DNA of 64,000 nt from Pectobacterium aquaticum (GTDB lineage Bacteria > Pseudomonadota > Gammaproteobacteria > Enterobacterales > Enterobacteriaceae): assembly GCF_003382565.3 (NCBI RefSeq), contig NZ_CP086253.1, positions 2,542,001 to 2,606,000 on the forward strand, in the 5' to 3' direction. Both the position numbers and the translations under genes were made by a program. Each line of letters starts with the position of its first letter. Positions within the stretch are counted from its first letter, which is position 1. Below, piece after piece: positions 25,027-34,684 of the stretch. The notes under the pieces are model-generated. The model was not told the origin of the DNA. It made no database searches and saw nothing but the letters and a program-made list of their open reading frames with translations.

Positions 25027-25941
25027 CTAGTTATCCATTAAATGTAGCAACGCCGCGCCACGGACACCGCCCGCATCGCCATAACGCGCTTTCTCTATGC
25101 GTGGCAGTTTCGCAATTGGTAAAAGTCGTGAAGGAAGGCGCGTCGGCAGAATTTGGTAAATCTCATCAAAATTCGACAGTCCACCGCCCAACACCAAGAG
25201 GTGCGGATCGAACAGGGTCAGCAGATTGCCCAAACAGGCCGCCAGCAAATCCATAAAGCGATCGACAAATTCCATCGCCTTTTCTTCTCCGCCACGATAG
25301 TGCCGGATAATCGTCACGGCAGGCAGCGCTTCACCATACAGATGCTCGTACAGCCATTCAAAACCACGGCCGGAAATATAATTCTCGATACAGCCTAATT
25401 GACCGCAGCCGCACTTCACGCGGGGAATATCCACGCCGATGATATCCAGCGCGTCGGACGGCAGGCGGAGATGGCCGAACTCGCCCGTGATACCGTTACG
25501 CCCGTCAACCGGACGTCCGTTAATCACCAGACCACCGCCTAACCCCGTGCCTAAAATCATGCCCAGCACGATAGGATAGGAACGAAACTCCACATCCCAG
25601 GCTTCCGACAACACAAAACAGTTAGCATCGTTACTGATGCGAACATCTCGCTGCAAACGCTGCGACAAATCCGTACGCAGCGGTTTTCCCATCGTCGCAG
25701 GCAGGTTAGCGGTGAAGAGTGCACCGTCGTTACCTGTCTCCATGCCCGGTACGCCGAGACCGACTTTCCCCTGCATACCAACCTGAGCATCGGCTTCATG
25801 CACCAAATTGACCAGCGTCGTGAGTAGGTCATCATAATTATTGCGCGGCGTCGGCACCCGCTTTTGCCACACCTTGTTCAACGCCGCGTCGAACACGCCC
25901 AGCTCAATTTTCGTGCCGCCCATGTCAAAACCGTAGTACAT
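25027..25941 (-). CDS. nagK: N-acetyl-D-glucosamine kinase NagK
   Basis: ROK-family kinase phosphorylating GlcNAc, used in recycling amino sugars from peptidoglycan. It has 304 residues against 303 in E. coli. N-terminal MYYGFDMGGTKIELGVFD is the ATP-binding phosphate-1 motif. GEFGHLRLP supplies the zinc His and the CGCGQLGCIENYISGRG segment is the ROK zinc motif. The nagK-cobB pair is conserved with E. coli, and nagZ (same recycling pathway) lies 13 kb away. Confidence 0.95.
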   Translation of the reverse strand: MYYGFDMGGTKIELGVFDAALNKVWQKRVPTPRNNYDDLLTTLVNLVHEADAQVGMQGKVGLGVPGMETGNDGALFTANLPATMGKPLRTDLSQRLQRDVRISNDANCFVLSEAWDVEFRSYPIVLGMILGTGLGGGLVINGRPVDGRNGITGEFGHLRLPSDALDIIGVDIPRVKCGCGQLGCIENYISGRGFEWLYEHLYGEALPAVTIIRHYRGGEEKAMEFVDRFMDLLAACLGNLLTLFDPHLLVLGGGLSNFDEIYQILPTRLPSRLLPIAKLPRIEKARYGDAGGVRGAALLHLMDN

Positions 25942-25985
25942 GAGTGCTCCTTAGGGTGTGATCGTTTTCCCACGCGATAGGGACT

Positions 25986-26021
25986 ATCCCCGTCATCTCT
26001 CAAGCCGCATGTGCGTTGGCT
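25986..26021. repeat. Truncated ERIC element abutting lolE
   Basis: About 36 bases (CCCGTCATCTCTCAAGCCGC then ATGTGCGTTGGCTTA) match the left end of the full ERIC copies at 6838 and 37957. The match stops at the lolE stop codon. The inner core and right end are absent. Confidence 0.7.
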
Positions 26022-27268
26022 TACTGTCCGCTCAACACGCGGGCAGGATCAATCCGGCTGGCGCGCCGCGCCGGATACCAACTGGCAATCAAACTCAGCA
26101 CCAGCGACGTGCCCAATACGATAAAGACGTCCAGCAGATGCAATTCTGACGGCAGGAAATCGATAAAATAGATATCTCCGGACAGCAGTTTATGGCCGAT
26201 GAGTGCCTCAATACCGCGAATAATCGGCGTCAGTTGCAAGGTCACAATTACACCGATCACCGCGCCTATCACGCTACCCAACAGCCCAGCCAATAGCCCG
26301 TACCAAATAAAGATAGCCCGAATCAACCCATCTGGGGCTCCCAGCGTACGCAAGACCGCAATGTCGCTACTTTTATCTTTTACCGCCATCACCAGCGTTG
26401 ACACAATATTAAAACAGGCCACGCCAATCACTAGAATCATCGCCAGATACATGATGGTTCTCACCATCTGAATGTCCCGATACATATAACCATAGGTGCC
26501 AATCCAACTGCGAATAGTGACATAAGCATTCGTGACTTCTCCCGCATCGCGCACCAGTTTATTGGCGGAAAACACGTCATTGGCTTTGATGGCGATCCCC
26601 GTTACGCTCTGCCCCATGTCCAGATATTGCTGGGCATCCACCAACGGAATCAACGCTAAGCCGTGATCGAGCTGGCCGCTCAGTTGTAAAATACCACTGA
26701 CGTGCAACCGGATGCGTTTCGGCTGCATCAGCTTCATTTCTGGGTCGCTGTTCGGGATCATCACTGTGACCCAGTCGCCTTCCGCCACATTCAGCGCTTT
26801 TGCCACACCTTGCCCAATGATGACCTGCTGTTCTCCCGCACGGAACCGCTGCCAGGCGTCATTAAGCACATAGTTGGGCAGCGCGCTAAGACGTTTCTCC
26901 TGCTGTGGATCGACGCCTTTTACCTGAACCGCCTGAAGTTTGGCGCCGTTCTCCAGCAGCCCAGTGAAATTGATATAAGGTGCCGCGGCCGCCACACCGG
27001 GCACTTGTTCTATTTTCGGAAGAATGCCCTGCCAGCCGTCGAAAGGCTGATTGACTGGTGCGATCTCGCCGTGCGGAACCACAGCCAAAATGCGGTTGTT
27101 CAGTTCGCGCTCAAAGCCATTCATCGCGCTCAGGCCAAGAATCAACACCGCCACGCCGAGGGCAATCCCGAGCGTTGAAATGACCGAAATCAGCGAAACC
27201 ATGCCGCCACGCCGACGACCGCGGCTAAAGCGCAGGCCAATCAGCAACGAGAGCGGAGGAAATCTCAT
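26021..27268 (-). CDS. lolE: Lipoprotein-releasing ABC transporter permease LolE
   Basis: Inner-membrane subunit of LolCDE, which extracts outer-membrane lipoproteins and hands them to LolA. It has 415 residues, an N-terminal helix (about 22-46), a large periplasmic domain, and three C-terminal helices, with the FtsX/MacB fold. The end SWYPARRASRIDPARVLSGQ is typical. It overlaps lolD by four bases (ATGA). An ERIC remnant directly follows the stop. Confidence 0.96.
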   Translation of the reverse strand: MRFPPLSLLIGLRFSRGRRRGGMVSLISVISTLGIALGVAVLILGLSAMNGFERELNNRILAVVPHGEIAPVNQPFDGWQGILPKIEQVPGVAAAAPYINFTGLLENGAKLQAVQVKGVDPQQEKRLSALPNYVLNDAWQRFRAGEQQVIIGQGVAKALNVAEGDWVTVMIPNSDPEMKLMQPKRIRLHVSGILQLSGQLDHGLALIPLVDAQQYLDMGQSVTGIAIKANDVFSANKLVRDAGEVTNAYVTIRSWIGTYGYMYRDIQMVRTIMYLAMILVIGVACFNIVSTLVMAVKDKSSDIAVLRTLGAPDGLIRAIFIWYGLLAGLLGSVIGAVIGVIVTLQLTPIIRGIEALIGHKLLSGDIYFIDFLPSELHLLDVFIVLGTSLVLSLIASWYPARRASRIDPARVLSGQ

Positions 27269-27972
27269 TGCCGCGCTCCTATCAGGGTCAGTTCCTGCTG
27301 CAACTGACCGTCGCGCATTTCCAGTTGGCGGTTCAGTCGGCTAGCCAATTGCAGGTCATGCGTCACCACCAGAAAGGCAGTGCCCTGCCGGACATTCAGC
27401 TCTCCCAGCAGTTCAAAAATGGTGTCTGTCGTACGCTGATCGAGGTTCCCCGTTGGCTCATCGGCCAACACCAGCGACGGGCTGTTAACCAGCGCTCTGG
27501 CAATCGCGACACGTTGCCGTTCACCGCCGGACAGTTCAGACGAACGGTGGTGGCTACGCGCCTCCAACCCGACAGCCGCCAGCATTTCGCGTGCTTTATC
27601 TCGCGCCTGTGACGTTGGCACTTTGCCAATCAGCAACGGCATCGCTACGTTTTCCAACGCAGTGAAATCCGGTAGCAGATGATGGAACTGATAAATAAAG
27701 CCCAGCTCGCGATTGCGTAAATCCGCTTTTGCCGCCGCTGAGAACGTATTCAATGGCTGGCCTTTAAAGATAACCTCACCTGAGGTCGGCGTATCCAACC
27801 CGCCCAGTACATGCAGCAACGTACTTTTCCCCGAACCGGAACTCCCGACGATTGCCATCATCTCGCCGCTGCTCATTTCAAATGAGACATCACGCAACAC
27901 GTCGGTAGACAGTTTGCCATCCTGATAGCGCTTGGACAGCTTAGTACACTGCAATAACGGTAAATCATTCAT
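27265..27972 (-). CDS. lolD: Lipoprotein-releasing ABC transporter ATPase LolD
   Basis: Cytoplasmic ATPase of LolCDE. Starting at the ATG at 27972 (MNDLPLLQC) it has 235 residues (E. coli 233). Walker A GSSGSGKST is at 43-51, the Lol motif region FIYQFHHLLPDFTALENVAMP, signature ELSGGERQR and Walker B VLADEPTGNLD follow. A longer frame extends upstream into lolC but lacks family similarity. It overlaps lolC by eight bases and lolE by four, so the three are translationally coupled. Confidence 0.96.
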   Translation of the reverse strand: MNDLPLLQCTKLSKRYQDGKLSTDVLRDVSFEMSSGEMMAIVGSSGSGKSTLLHVLGGLDTPTSGEVIFKGQPLNTFSAAAKADLRNRELGFIYQFHHLLPDFTALENVAMPLLIGKVPTSQARDKAREMLAAVGLEARSHHRSSELSGGERQRVAIARALVNSPSLVLADEPTGNLDQRTTDTIFELLGELNVRQGTAFLVVTHDLQLASRLNRQLEMRDGQLQQELTLIGARQ

Positions 27973-29167
27973 AACGTAAAGCCTCAGCGGGTTGAACGGC
28001 GGCAGCGCGCCATGACGGGTAAAGTGTCGATAAGAGGGCAATCACCATCGCGGAAATAGCGATCGTCACGACCTGCACAGGGTCGATCGCCACCGGCAGT
28101 GCGGCACCATCCAGCAATACGCCCAATATTGGCATCAGCGTATTCAGTTGGCTGGCCAATAACGTCCCCAGCAATGCCCCTAACAACGCGCCGATAACGC
28201 CAGCGCTGCCCCCCTGCACCATAAACACCGCCATAATTTGACGTTGAGTCAGCCCCTGCGTTTGCAGAATGGCGACTTCTCCCTGTTTTTCCATCACCAG
28301 TAAACCCAGCGAGGTAATAATATTGAACGCGGCCACCGCGACGATCAGGCTGAGCAACAGCCCCATCATATTTTTCTCCATGCGTACGGCCTGAAATAGC
28401 TCACCTTTCCGCTCGCGCCAGTCTTTCCAGACCGTGCCTTCCGGCAGCGTTTGCGTGCTCAGCGTATCAACCGACAGCGGCTTTTCCAGCCACAAACGCC
28501 AGCCGGTAATGTGGTTCGCCGGATAGCGCATCAGCCGTGAGGCATCCTGCTGATTCACCAACAGTTGGTAGCTATCCACTTCGCTGTTGGCGGCAAAGGT
28601 CCCGGCAACGGTGAAAATACGCTGGCTGGGAATACGCCCCATCGGCGTCAGTTGGCTGGCGCTCGTTACCATCATGCGAATTTGATCGCCAGCTTTAACG
28701 CCCAACTGTGCAGCCAGTTTATCGCCCAGAATGGCCTGATATTGACCGGATTGCAGTTGCTGCTGTTTGACGTTAACCAGGTAGCGTGACAGCGGCTCCC
28801 GTTCGTCAGGATCAATGCCTAACATCACGCCCACGGCAACGCTGCGGGCGCTTTGTAGGACCACATCGCCCGTCGTCAGCGGCGCAACGCGCGTTACGCC
28901 TTCCAGCGAGTCTAAGGAGGAAGCAGGAATCAATGCCGGGTTCAGCGAACCTTGCGGCGTAGAGATGACCGCCTGAGGCATCACGCCCAGAATATTGCCT
29001 TCCAGTTCACGTTCGAAGCCATTCATCACGGAAAGCACGGTGACCAGCGCCATCACGCCCAGCGTGATGCCAATGGCGGATAACCAAGAGACAAACCGGC
29101 CGAAGCGGTCTGATGCGCGCCCACGCATGTAGCGCAGGCCAATAAATAAAGCGACAGGTTGATACAT
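27965..29167 (-). CDS. lolC: Lipoprotein-releasing ABC transporter permease LolC
   Basis: Second membrane subunit of LolCDE; its periplasmic hook recruits LolA. It has 400 residues (E. coli 399) and starts MYQPVALFIGLRYMRGR. The FtsX-like layout is one N-terminal helix, a periplasmic domain to about 260, then three helices ending in LSTLYPSWRAAAVQPAEALRYE. First gene of lolC-lolD-lolE, divergent from mfd with 142 bases between. Confidence 0.96.
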   Translation of the reverse strand: MYQPVALFIGLRYMRGRASDRFGRFVSWLSAIGITLGVMALVTVLSVMNGFERELEGNILGVMPQAVISTPQGSLNPALIPASSLDSLEGVTRVAPLTTGDVVLQSARSVAVGVMLGIDPDEREPLSRYLVNVKQQQLQSGQYQAILGDKLAAQLGVKAGDQIRMMVTSASQLTPMGRIPSQRIFTVAGTFAANSEVDSYQLLVNQQDASRLMRYPANHITGWRLWLEKPLSVDTLSTQTLPEGTVWKDWRERKGELFQAVRMEKNMMGLLLSLIVAVAAFNIITSLGLLVMEKQGEVAILQTQGLTQRQIMAVFMVQGGSAGVIGALLGALLGTLLASQLNTLMPILGVLLDGAALPVAIDPVQVVTIAISAMVIALLSTLYPSWRAAAVQPAEALRYE

Positions 29168-29309
29168 GAAATCCGTCTGGATAAGGTTGCCAAAGCAAAG
29201 TGATCAAGGATAATAAAGGGTAGTACTGCTTTATGGAACCCTAACACCCTCACTCTACGGCTTTTTCTTATTCTCAGCCGGATGCAGGGAGGCGAGACCC
29301 GATAATCAG

Positions 29310-32300
29310 ATGATGCCTGAAAATTACCGTTATTCGCTGCCGCCCAAAGCGGGTGACCAGCGCCTGCTGGGCCAGTTAACCGGTGCTGCCTGCGCCGTTG
29401 AATGTGCAGAAATCATTGAACGCCACGCAGGGCTGGTGGTGCTTATCGCGCCGGATATGCAAAACGCTCTACGATTGCGTGATGAAATTCAGCAATTTAC
29501 CGACCAGCACGTCACCACCCTGCCTGACTGGGAAACGCTGCCCTACGATAGTTTTTCTCCGCATCAGGAAATTATTTCGACCCGCCTTTCCACGCTCTAT
29601 CAATTGCCCAATATGACGCGCGGCGTCCTAATTCTGCCGGTCAACACGCTGATGCAGCGCGTTTGTCCGCACAGTTTCCTGCACGGCCATGCGCTGGTGT
29701 TGAAAAAAGGCCAGCGCCTCTCTCGTGATAAGCTGCGTTCGCAGTTGGAGCAGGCGGGCTACCGCAGCGTCGATCAGGTCATTGAACATGGTGAATATGC
29801 CACACGTGGCGCGCTACTGGATCTGTTCCCGATGGGGAGCGAAGAGCCCTATCGTATCGATTTCTTTGACGACGAGATCGACAGCCTGCGCCTGTTCGAT
29901 GTGGATACCCAGCGCACGCTGAATGAAGTGCCGCACATTAACCTGCTGCCAGCCCACGAGTTCCCGACCGATAAAGCCGCCATCGAACTTTTCCGCAGCC
30001 AGTGGCGCGAACAGTTCGAAGTACGACGCGATGCCGAACACATTTATCAGCAAGTTAGCAAAGGCGTCTGGCCCGCAGGGATCGAATATTGGCAGCCGTT
30101 ATTTTTCAGTGAACCGCTGCCGTCGCTGTTCAGCTACTTCCCGAACAACACGCTGCTCGTTAACACCGGTAATCTCGAACAGAGCGCCGAGCGTTTCTGG
30201 CAGGATATTCAGCAGCGTTTTGAAAGCCGTCGTGTCGATCCGATGCGACCACTGTTGCCATCAGATTCACTCTGGTTGCGTGTCGATGGTCTGTTCACTG
30301 AGCTGAAAGCGTGGCCGCGTGTGCAGTTAAAAACCGATACACTGCCGGACAAAGCCGCCAACGTGAACCTGGCCTACCTGCCGTTGCCGGATCTCGCCAT
30401 TCAGCATCAACAGAAATCCCCGCTAGATACGCTACGCCGCTTTATCGAACAGTTCGACGGTCAGGTCATTTTCTCCGTCGAGAGCGAAGGCCGCCGTGAA
30501 ACGCTGCAAGAGCTGCTGGCACGTATCAAGCTGAACCCGATGCTCATCAATACGCTGGAACAGGCACAAGAGCGTGGCACTTATCTGATCATCGGTGCCA
30601 GCGAGCACGGTTTTATCGACACGCTGCGCCAGCGCGCGTTAATCTGCGAAAGCGATTTGCTGGGTGAGCGCGTCAGTCGCCGCCGTCAGGATAGCCGCCG
30701 CACGATTAATACCGATACGCTGATCCGCAATCTGGCAGAACTGCGGCCGGGGCAGCCCGTCGTCCACCTCGAACACGGCGTGGGTCGCTATGCCGGGCTG
30801 ACTACGTTAGAAGCTGGCGGCATCAAGGCCGAATACCTGATGTTGACCTATGCGGGTCAAGACAAACTGTACGTTCCTGTTTCCTCACTGCATTTGATCA
30901 GCCGCTACGCGGGCGGTGCCGATGAGAATGCGCCGCTGCATAAACTGGGTGGCGATGCCTGGTCACGCGCGCGGCAAAAAGCGGCAGAAAGGGTGCGCGA
31001 TGTCGCCGCCGAACTGCTGGACATTTATGCCCAGCGTGCGGCGAAAAGCGGCTTTTCCTTTAAGCATGACAAAACACAGTATCAGCTTTTCTGCGAAAGT
31101 TTCCCCTTCGAAACCACGCCCGATCAGGCGCAGGCCATCAACGCCGTGCTGAGCGACATGTGCCAGCCGCTGGCGATGGATCGTCTGGTCTGTGGCGATG
31201 TCGGCTTTGGGAAAACCGAAGTGGCGATGCGCGCCGCCTTTTTAGCGGTTGAAAACCATAAACAAGTTGCCGTTCTGGTGCCGACAACGCTGCTGGCACA
31301 GCAGCACTTTGACAACTTCCGCGATCGCTTTGCCAACTGGCCGGTGAAGATTGAAATGATCTCCCGCTTCCGCAGCGCGCGTGAACAAACTCAGGTGCTA
31401 AAGGAAACGCAGGAAGGCAAAGTCGATATTCTGATTGGCACCCACAAGCTGTTGCAGAGCGACGTGCACTGGCGTGATTTAGGGCTGCTGATTGTGGATG
31501 AAGAGCATCGCTTTGGCGTGCGTCACAAAGAGCGCATCAAAGCGATGCGGGCAGATGTCGATATCCTGACACTGACCGCTACGCCGATTCCGCGTACGCT
31601 CAACATGGCCATGAGTGGAATGCGCGACTTGTCGATCATCGCTACGCCGCCCGCCCGCCGTTTAGCGGTGAAAACGTTCGTGCGCGAATATGACAATCTG
31701 GTGGTGCGCGAAGCGATTCTGCGTGAAATTCTGCGCGGCGGACAGGTGTATTACCTCTATAACGACGTCGAGAACATCGAGAAAGCCACTCAGCGGTTGG
31801 CAGAATTGGTGCCGGAAGCACGTATCACGATCGGTCACGGTCAGATGCGCGAACGCGAACTGGAACGGGTCATGAGCGACTTCCATCACCAGCGTTTTAA
31901 CGTGCTGGTGTGTACCACGATCATCGAAACGGGGATCGATATCCCGAGCGCTAACACCATTATCATCGAGCGTGCCGATCACTTCGGTCTGGCACAGTTG
32001 CACCAGTTGCGCGGTCGCGTCGGCCGTTCCCACCATCAGGCTTATGCCTACCTGCTCACGCCGAATCCTAAAGCGATGAGCACCGATGCGCAGAAGCGTC
32101 TGGAAGCGATTGCCTCATTGGAAGACCTCGGCGCTGGTTTTGCGTTGGCAACGCACGATCTGGAAATCCGTGGCGCCGGTGAACTGCTCGGGGACGATCA
32201 GAGCGGACAAATGACCAGCGTCGGTTTCTCGCTCTATATGGAACTGCTGGAAAACGCCGTCGATGCGCTGAAAGCGGGCCGAGAGCCATCGCTGGAGGAT

Positions 32301-32762
32301 CTGATCAACAGTCAGACCGACGTCGAACTGCGTTTGCCTGCCCTGCTGCCCGACGATTTCATTCCCGACGTCAATACGCGCCTGTCGTTATACAAACGTA
32401 TTGCCAGTGCAAAAACCACCGCCGAGTTGGATGAGTTGAAGGTCGAACTGATCGATCGCTTCGGCCTCCTTCCCGATGCAAGCCGTTATCTGTTGCAGAT
32501 TGCCGCCTTGCGCCAGCAGGCACAGGCATTGGGTATTCGCCGTATTGAAGGGAACGAGAAAGGCGGTTTTATCGAATTCAGCGAGCAAAACCGCGTCGAT
32601 CCCTCCCACCTCATCGGCCTGTTACAGCGCGATCCGGGCACCTACCGTCTTGATGGCCCAACCCGCCTGAAATTCATGAAAGATTTGAGCGACCGTCCGC
32701 AGCGCATCGAGTTTATCGGTTCGCTGCTGGGGAACATGGCGCAGCATACGCTGGCGGCGTAA
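29310..32762 (+). CDS. mfd: Transcription-repair coupling factor Mfd
   Basis: DNA translocase that removes RNA polymerase stalled at lesions and recruits UvrA. It has 1150 residues (E. coli 1148). The UvrB-like domains 1-3 come first (LPYDSFSPHQEIISTRL, then GALLDLFPMGSEEPYR). The CarD-like polymerase-interacting domain lies near 470-545 (PVVHLEHGVGRYAGL). The motor has Walker A GDVGFGKTE at 629-637 and DEEH at 730-733, then the TRG region and the C-terminal UvrA-masking domain. Two ATGs adjoin at 29310 and 29313; MPENYRYSLP fits the family. Confidence 0.97.
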   Translation: MMPENYRYSLPPKAGDQRLLGQLTGAACAVECAEIIERHAGLVVLIAPDMQNALRLRDEIQQFTDQHVTTLPDWETLPYDSFSPHQEIISTRLSTLYQLPNMTRGVLILPVNTLMQRVCPHSFLHGHALVLKKGQRLSRDKLRSQLEQAGYRSVDQVIEHGEYATRGALLDLFPMGSEEPYRIDFFDDEIDSLRLFDVDTQRTLNEVPHINLLPAHEFPTDKAAIELFRSQWREQFEVRRDAEHIYQQVSKGVWPAGIEYWQPLFFSEPLPSLFSYFPNNTLLVNTGNLEQSAERFWQDIQQRFESRRVDPMRPLLPSDSLWLRVDGLFTELKAWPRVQLKTDTLPDKAANVNLAYLPLPDLAIQHQQKSPLDTLRRFIEQFDGQVIFSVESEGRRETLQELLARIKLNPMLINTLEQAQERGTYLIIGASEHGFIDTLRQRALICESDLLGERVSRRRQDSRRTINTDTLIRNLAELRPGQPVVHLEHGVGRYAGLTTLEAGGIKAEYLMLTYAGQDKLYVPVSSLHLISRYAGGADENAPLHKLGGDAWSRARQKAAERVRDVAAELLDIYAQRAAKSGFSFKHDKTQYQLFCESFPFETTPDQAQAINAVLSDMCQPLAMDRLVCGDVGFGKTEVAMRAAFLAVENHKQVAVLVPTTLLAQQHFDNFRDRFANWPVKIEMISRFRSAREQTQVLKETQEGKVDILIGTHKLLQSDVHWRDLGLLIVDEEHRFGVRHKERIKAMRADVDILTLTATPIPRTLNMAMSGMRDLSIIATPPARRLAVKTFVREYDNLVVREAILREILRGGQVYYLYNDVENIEKATQRLAELVPEARITIGHGQMRERELERVMSDFHHQRFNVLVCTTIIETGIDIPSANTIIIERADHFGLAQLHQLRGRVGRSHHQAYAYLLTPNPKAMSTDAQKRLEAIASLEDLGAGFALATHDLEIRGAGELLGDDQSGQMTSVGFSLYMELLENAVDALKAGREPSLEDLINSQTDVELRLPALLPDDFIPDVNTRLSLYKRIASAKTTAELDELKVELIDRFGLLPDASRYLLQIAALRQQAQALGIRRIEGNEKGGFIEFSEQNRVDPSHLIGLLQRDPGTYRLDGPTRLKFMKDLSDRPQRIEFIGSLLGNMAQHTLAA

Positions 32763-32782
32763 CTCGTTTTCAACACAGTAAA

Positions 32783-32804
32783 CGGGAACCTTCGGGTTCC
32801 CGTG
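32783..32804 (+). terminator. Hairpin after mfd
   Basis: A perfect 9-bp stem ACGGGAACC/GGTTCCCGT with a TTCG tetraloop lies 20 bases past the mfd stop. There is no T-run after it, so it is a 3'-end stabilising hairpin or a weak terminator. Confidence 0.6.
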
Positions 32805-32829
32805 AGGTTGCTAACAAAATCCGTAGAGC

Positions 32830-32968
32830 GGGAATAACGGATAGATCGTAAAGACGCTGCAAGTACGTCCATATAAGCTCGGATTGCGCAGATATGAATC
32901 TCATCCCTGAGATTCACCCTTTCAGGGCCGTCGCAAGCGGCGTTCAAAAACGTTCCTGACGTTTTTGT
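32830..32968. repeat. Intergenic repeat module A upstream of yegD
   Basis: Its right half reads CATCCCTGAGATTCACCC, TTTCAGGGCCGTCGC, GGCGTTC and then the hairpin AAAAACGTTCCTGACGTTTTT. The same plan recurs at 33147-33222, and the hairpin recurs after murJ (10123). The family name is not known to me; similar GC-rich intergenic repeats are common in soft-rot enterobacteria. Confidence 0.55.
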
Positions 32969-33146
32969 CCCTGGCGCAAACGCTTTACTCTTCTATTCCG
33001 TTACTCCCGTTTTCATTCGGTAAATAGGTTTATCAACAGTCTGACAGGAATCTGCGGGTTCCAACCTCGTCAGCAAACATGTCTCTTTCACTTCATCCGC
33101 CTTTACAAGCACCGTCGTAACGCAGTAAAGTCGCCACCTTTTTTAT

Positions 33147-33222
33147 GGCCTGCCATCCTTGGCGGCCACCCTTCTGGGCCGTCGCGGGTGCGACGTTAAA
33201 AATTTCTCCCGAAAATTTTTTA
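33147..33222. repeat. Intergenic repeat module B upstream of yegD
   Basis: Carries CTGCCATCCTTGGCGGCCAC, CCTTCTGGGCCGTCGC, GCGACGTT and a hairpin AAAAATTTCTCCCGAAAATTTTT-type, the same order of blocks as module A. It is read through by an open frame upstream of yegD (from 33159), which explains an apparent but false N-terminal extension. Confidence 0.55.
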
Positions 33223-33239
33223 TGGCATGGGGCACGACG

Positions 33240-34592
33240 ATGTTTATCGGTTTTGACTACGGCACGGCGAACTGTTCCGTGGCAGTGATGGATTCAGGTA
33301 CGCCACGGCTCCTGTCGCTGGAAAATGGCTCGCCTTATCTTTCTTCCCTGCTGTGCGCGCCCGTGCGCGAAGCGGTTAGCGAGTGGTTATGGCGACACCA
33401 TCAGGTGAATGCTGAGGGTGAAAATGCGCTGCTGCTGAAGCGCGCCATCAGCTACAACCGCGAGGAAGATATTCGCGTGCAGGCTGATAGCGTGAAATTC
33501 GGACGTGATGCGTTGCGCCACTATATGGATGACCCGGAAGAGACGTGGTTCGTTAAATCGCCGAAGTCCTTCCTCGGTGCCGTCGGACTGAAAGCCCAGC
33601 AAATTGCGATGTTTGAAGATCTGGTCTGTTCCATGATGCTGCATATCCGCACGCAGGCAGAAAGCCAGCTTGACCAGCCTATTCGTCAGGCCGTCATCGG
33701 TCGTCCGATTAACTTTCAGAGTATCGGCGGCGAAGAAGCCAACCAGCAGGCGCAAGGAATTTTAGATCGTGCAGCCCACCGTGCCGGATTTGACGACGTC
33801 GTCTTCCAGTTTGAACCCGTGGCCGCCGGGCTGGATTTCGAATCCACGCTGACGAAAGAAACGCGCGTGCTGGTCGTGGATATCGGCGGCGGAACCACCG
33901 ACTGCTCCATGTTGCTAATGGGCCCAGAGTGGCACAAACAACACGAACGCACGCAAAGCCTGTTAGGACACAGCGGCTGCCGCGTTGGCGGTAACGATCT
34001 GGACATCATGCTCGCGTTCAAACAGTTGATGCCGCTGCTTGGCATGAATAGCGAGACGGAAAAAGGCATCGCTCTGCCGATCATGACCTGGTGGAATGCG
34101 GTCGCGATTAACGATATTCCGGCACAAAAAGAGTTTCATAGCACCGCCAGCCGCGCGTTAATCAACGAAATGATCCGTGATGCGCGTCAGCCCGAGCTGG
34201 TAAAAAGATTGCTGACCGTCTGGCAACAGCGCCTGAGTTACCGTCTGATTCAACTCGCAGAAGAGAGCAAGATTGCGCTGTCCAACCAGTCGGAAACAGC
34301 GGCCGATTTGCACTTTATCGAATCAGGTCTGGCAACGCGCATTCATGCTGATGAACTCAATGCCGCCATCGATAATCCGCTCATGCGTATTCAACAGCAG
34401 GTGACGCTGGCGCTAGAAACCAGTCAAACCCGGCCGGAAGTGATCTACCTGACCGGTGGTAGCGCCCGTTCTCCCCTGCTGCGTCAGGCTATTCAGCAGT
34501 TGCTTCCTGATATTCCTATCGCCAGCGGCAACGATTTTGGTTCCGTTACCGCCGGACTGGCGCGCTGGGCAGAGATAATGTTTCGACGTTAA
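33240..34592 (+). CDS. yegD: Hsp70-like chaperone-family protein YegD
   Basis: DnaK-related actin/Hsp70 ATPase-fold protein without the substrate-binding domain, function unsettled. From the ATG at 33240 it has 450 residues, the E. coli YegD length, and starts MFIGFDYGTANCSVAVM (phosphate-1). VVDIGGGTTDCSMLL is phosphate-2 and YLTGGSARSPLLR the adenosine motif. The upstream in-frame ATG at 33159 lies in repeat DNA and is rejected. In E. coli yegD is far from mfd, so its position here differs. A strong terminator follows. Confidence 0.94.
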   Translation: MFIGFDYGTANCSVAVMDSGTPRLLSLENGSPYLSSLLCAPVREAVSEWLWRHHQVNAEGENALLLKRAISYNREEDIRVQADSVKFGRDALRHYMDDPEETWFVKSPKSFLGAVGLKAQQIAMFEDLVCSMMLHIRTQAESQLDQPIRQAVIGRPINFQSIGGEEANQQAQGILDRAAHRAGFDDVVFQFEPVAAGLDFESTLTKETRVLVVDIGGGTTDCSMLLMGPEWHKQHERTQSLLGHSGCRVGGNDLDIMLAFKQLMPLLGMNSETEKGIALPIMTWWNAVAINDIPAQKEFHSTASRALINEMIRDARQPELVKRLLTVWQQRLSYRLIQLAEESKIALSNQSETAADLHFIESGLATRIHADELNAAIDNPLMRIQQQVTLALETSQTRPEVIYLTGGSARSPLLRQAIQQLLPDIPIASGNDFGSVTAGLARWAEIMFRR

Positions 34593-34604
34593 AATGAAGG
34601 TATC

Positions 34605-34646
34605 AAAAACCGCGAGCACCATCTTCAGGTGTCTCGCGGTTTTTAG
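34605..34646 (+). terminator. Terminator after yegD
   Basis: AAAAACCGCGAG pairs with CTCGCGGTTTTT, with an additional ACC/GGT pairing towards the loop. The T-run makes it an intrinsic terminator for yegD; the A-run allows it to work leftward too. Confidence 0.85.
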
Positions 34647-34684
34647 ATAAGGTGTCAGCGCAAAACCGTAGACGTTGGGGTCAG

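Larger units (their letters stand above)
32763..33239. other. Intergenic stretch mfd-yegD with hairpin and two related repeats
   Basis: 477 bases without a recognisable gene. Contents in order: a TTCG-capped hairpin (32783-32804), a long repeat module ending in an AAAAACGT hairpin (32830-32968), about 160 ordinary bases that may hold the yegD promoter, and a second, diverged module (33147-33222) ending 18 bases before the yegD start. Confidence 0.6.

Noticed and set aside
33159..33239. N-terminal extension of YegD
   Set aside because: Encoded by intergenic repeat module B; the family protein starts at MFIGFDYG.
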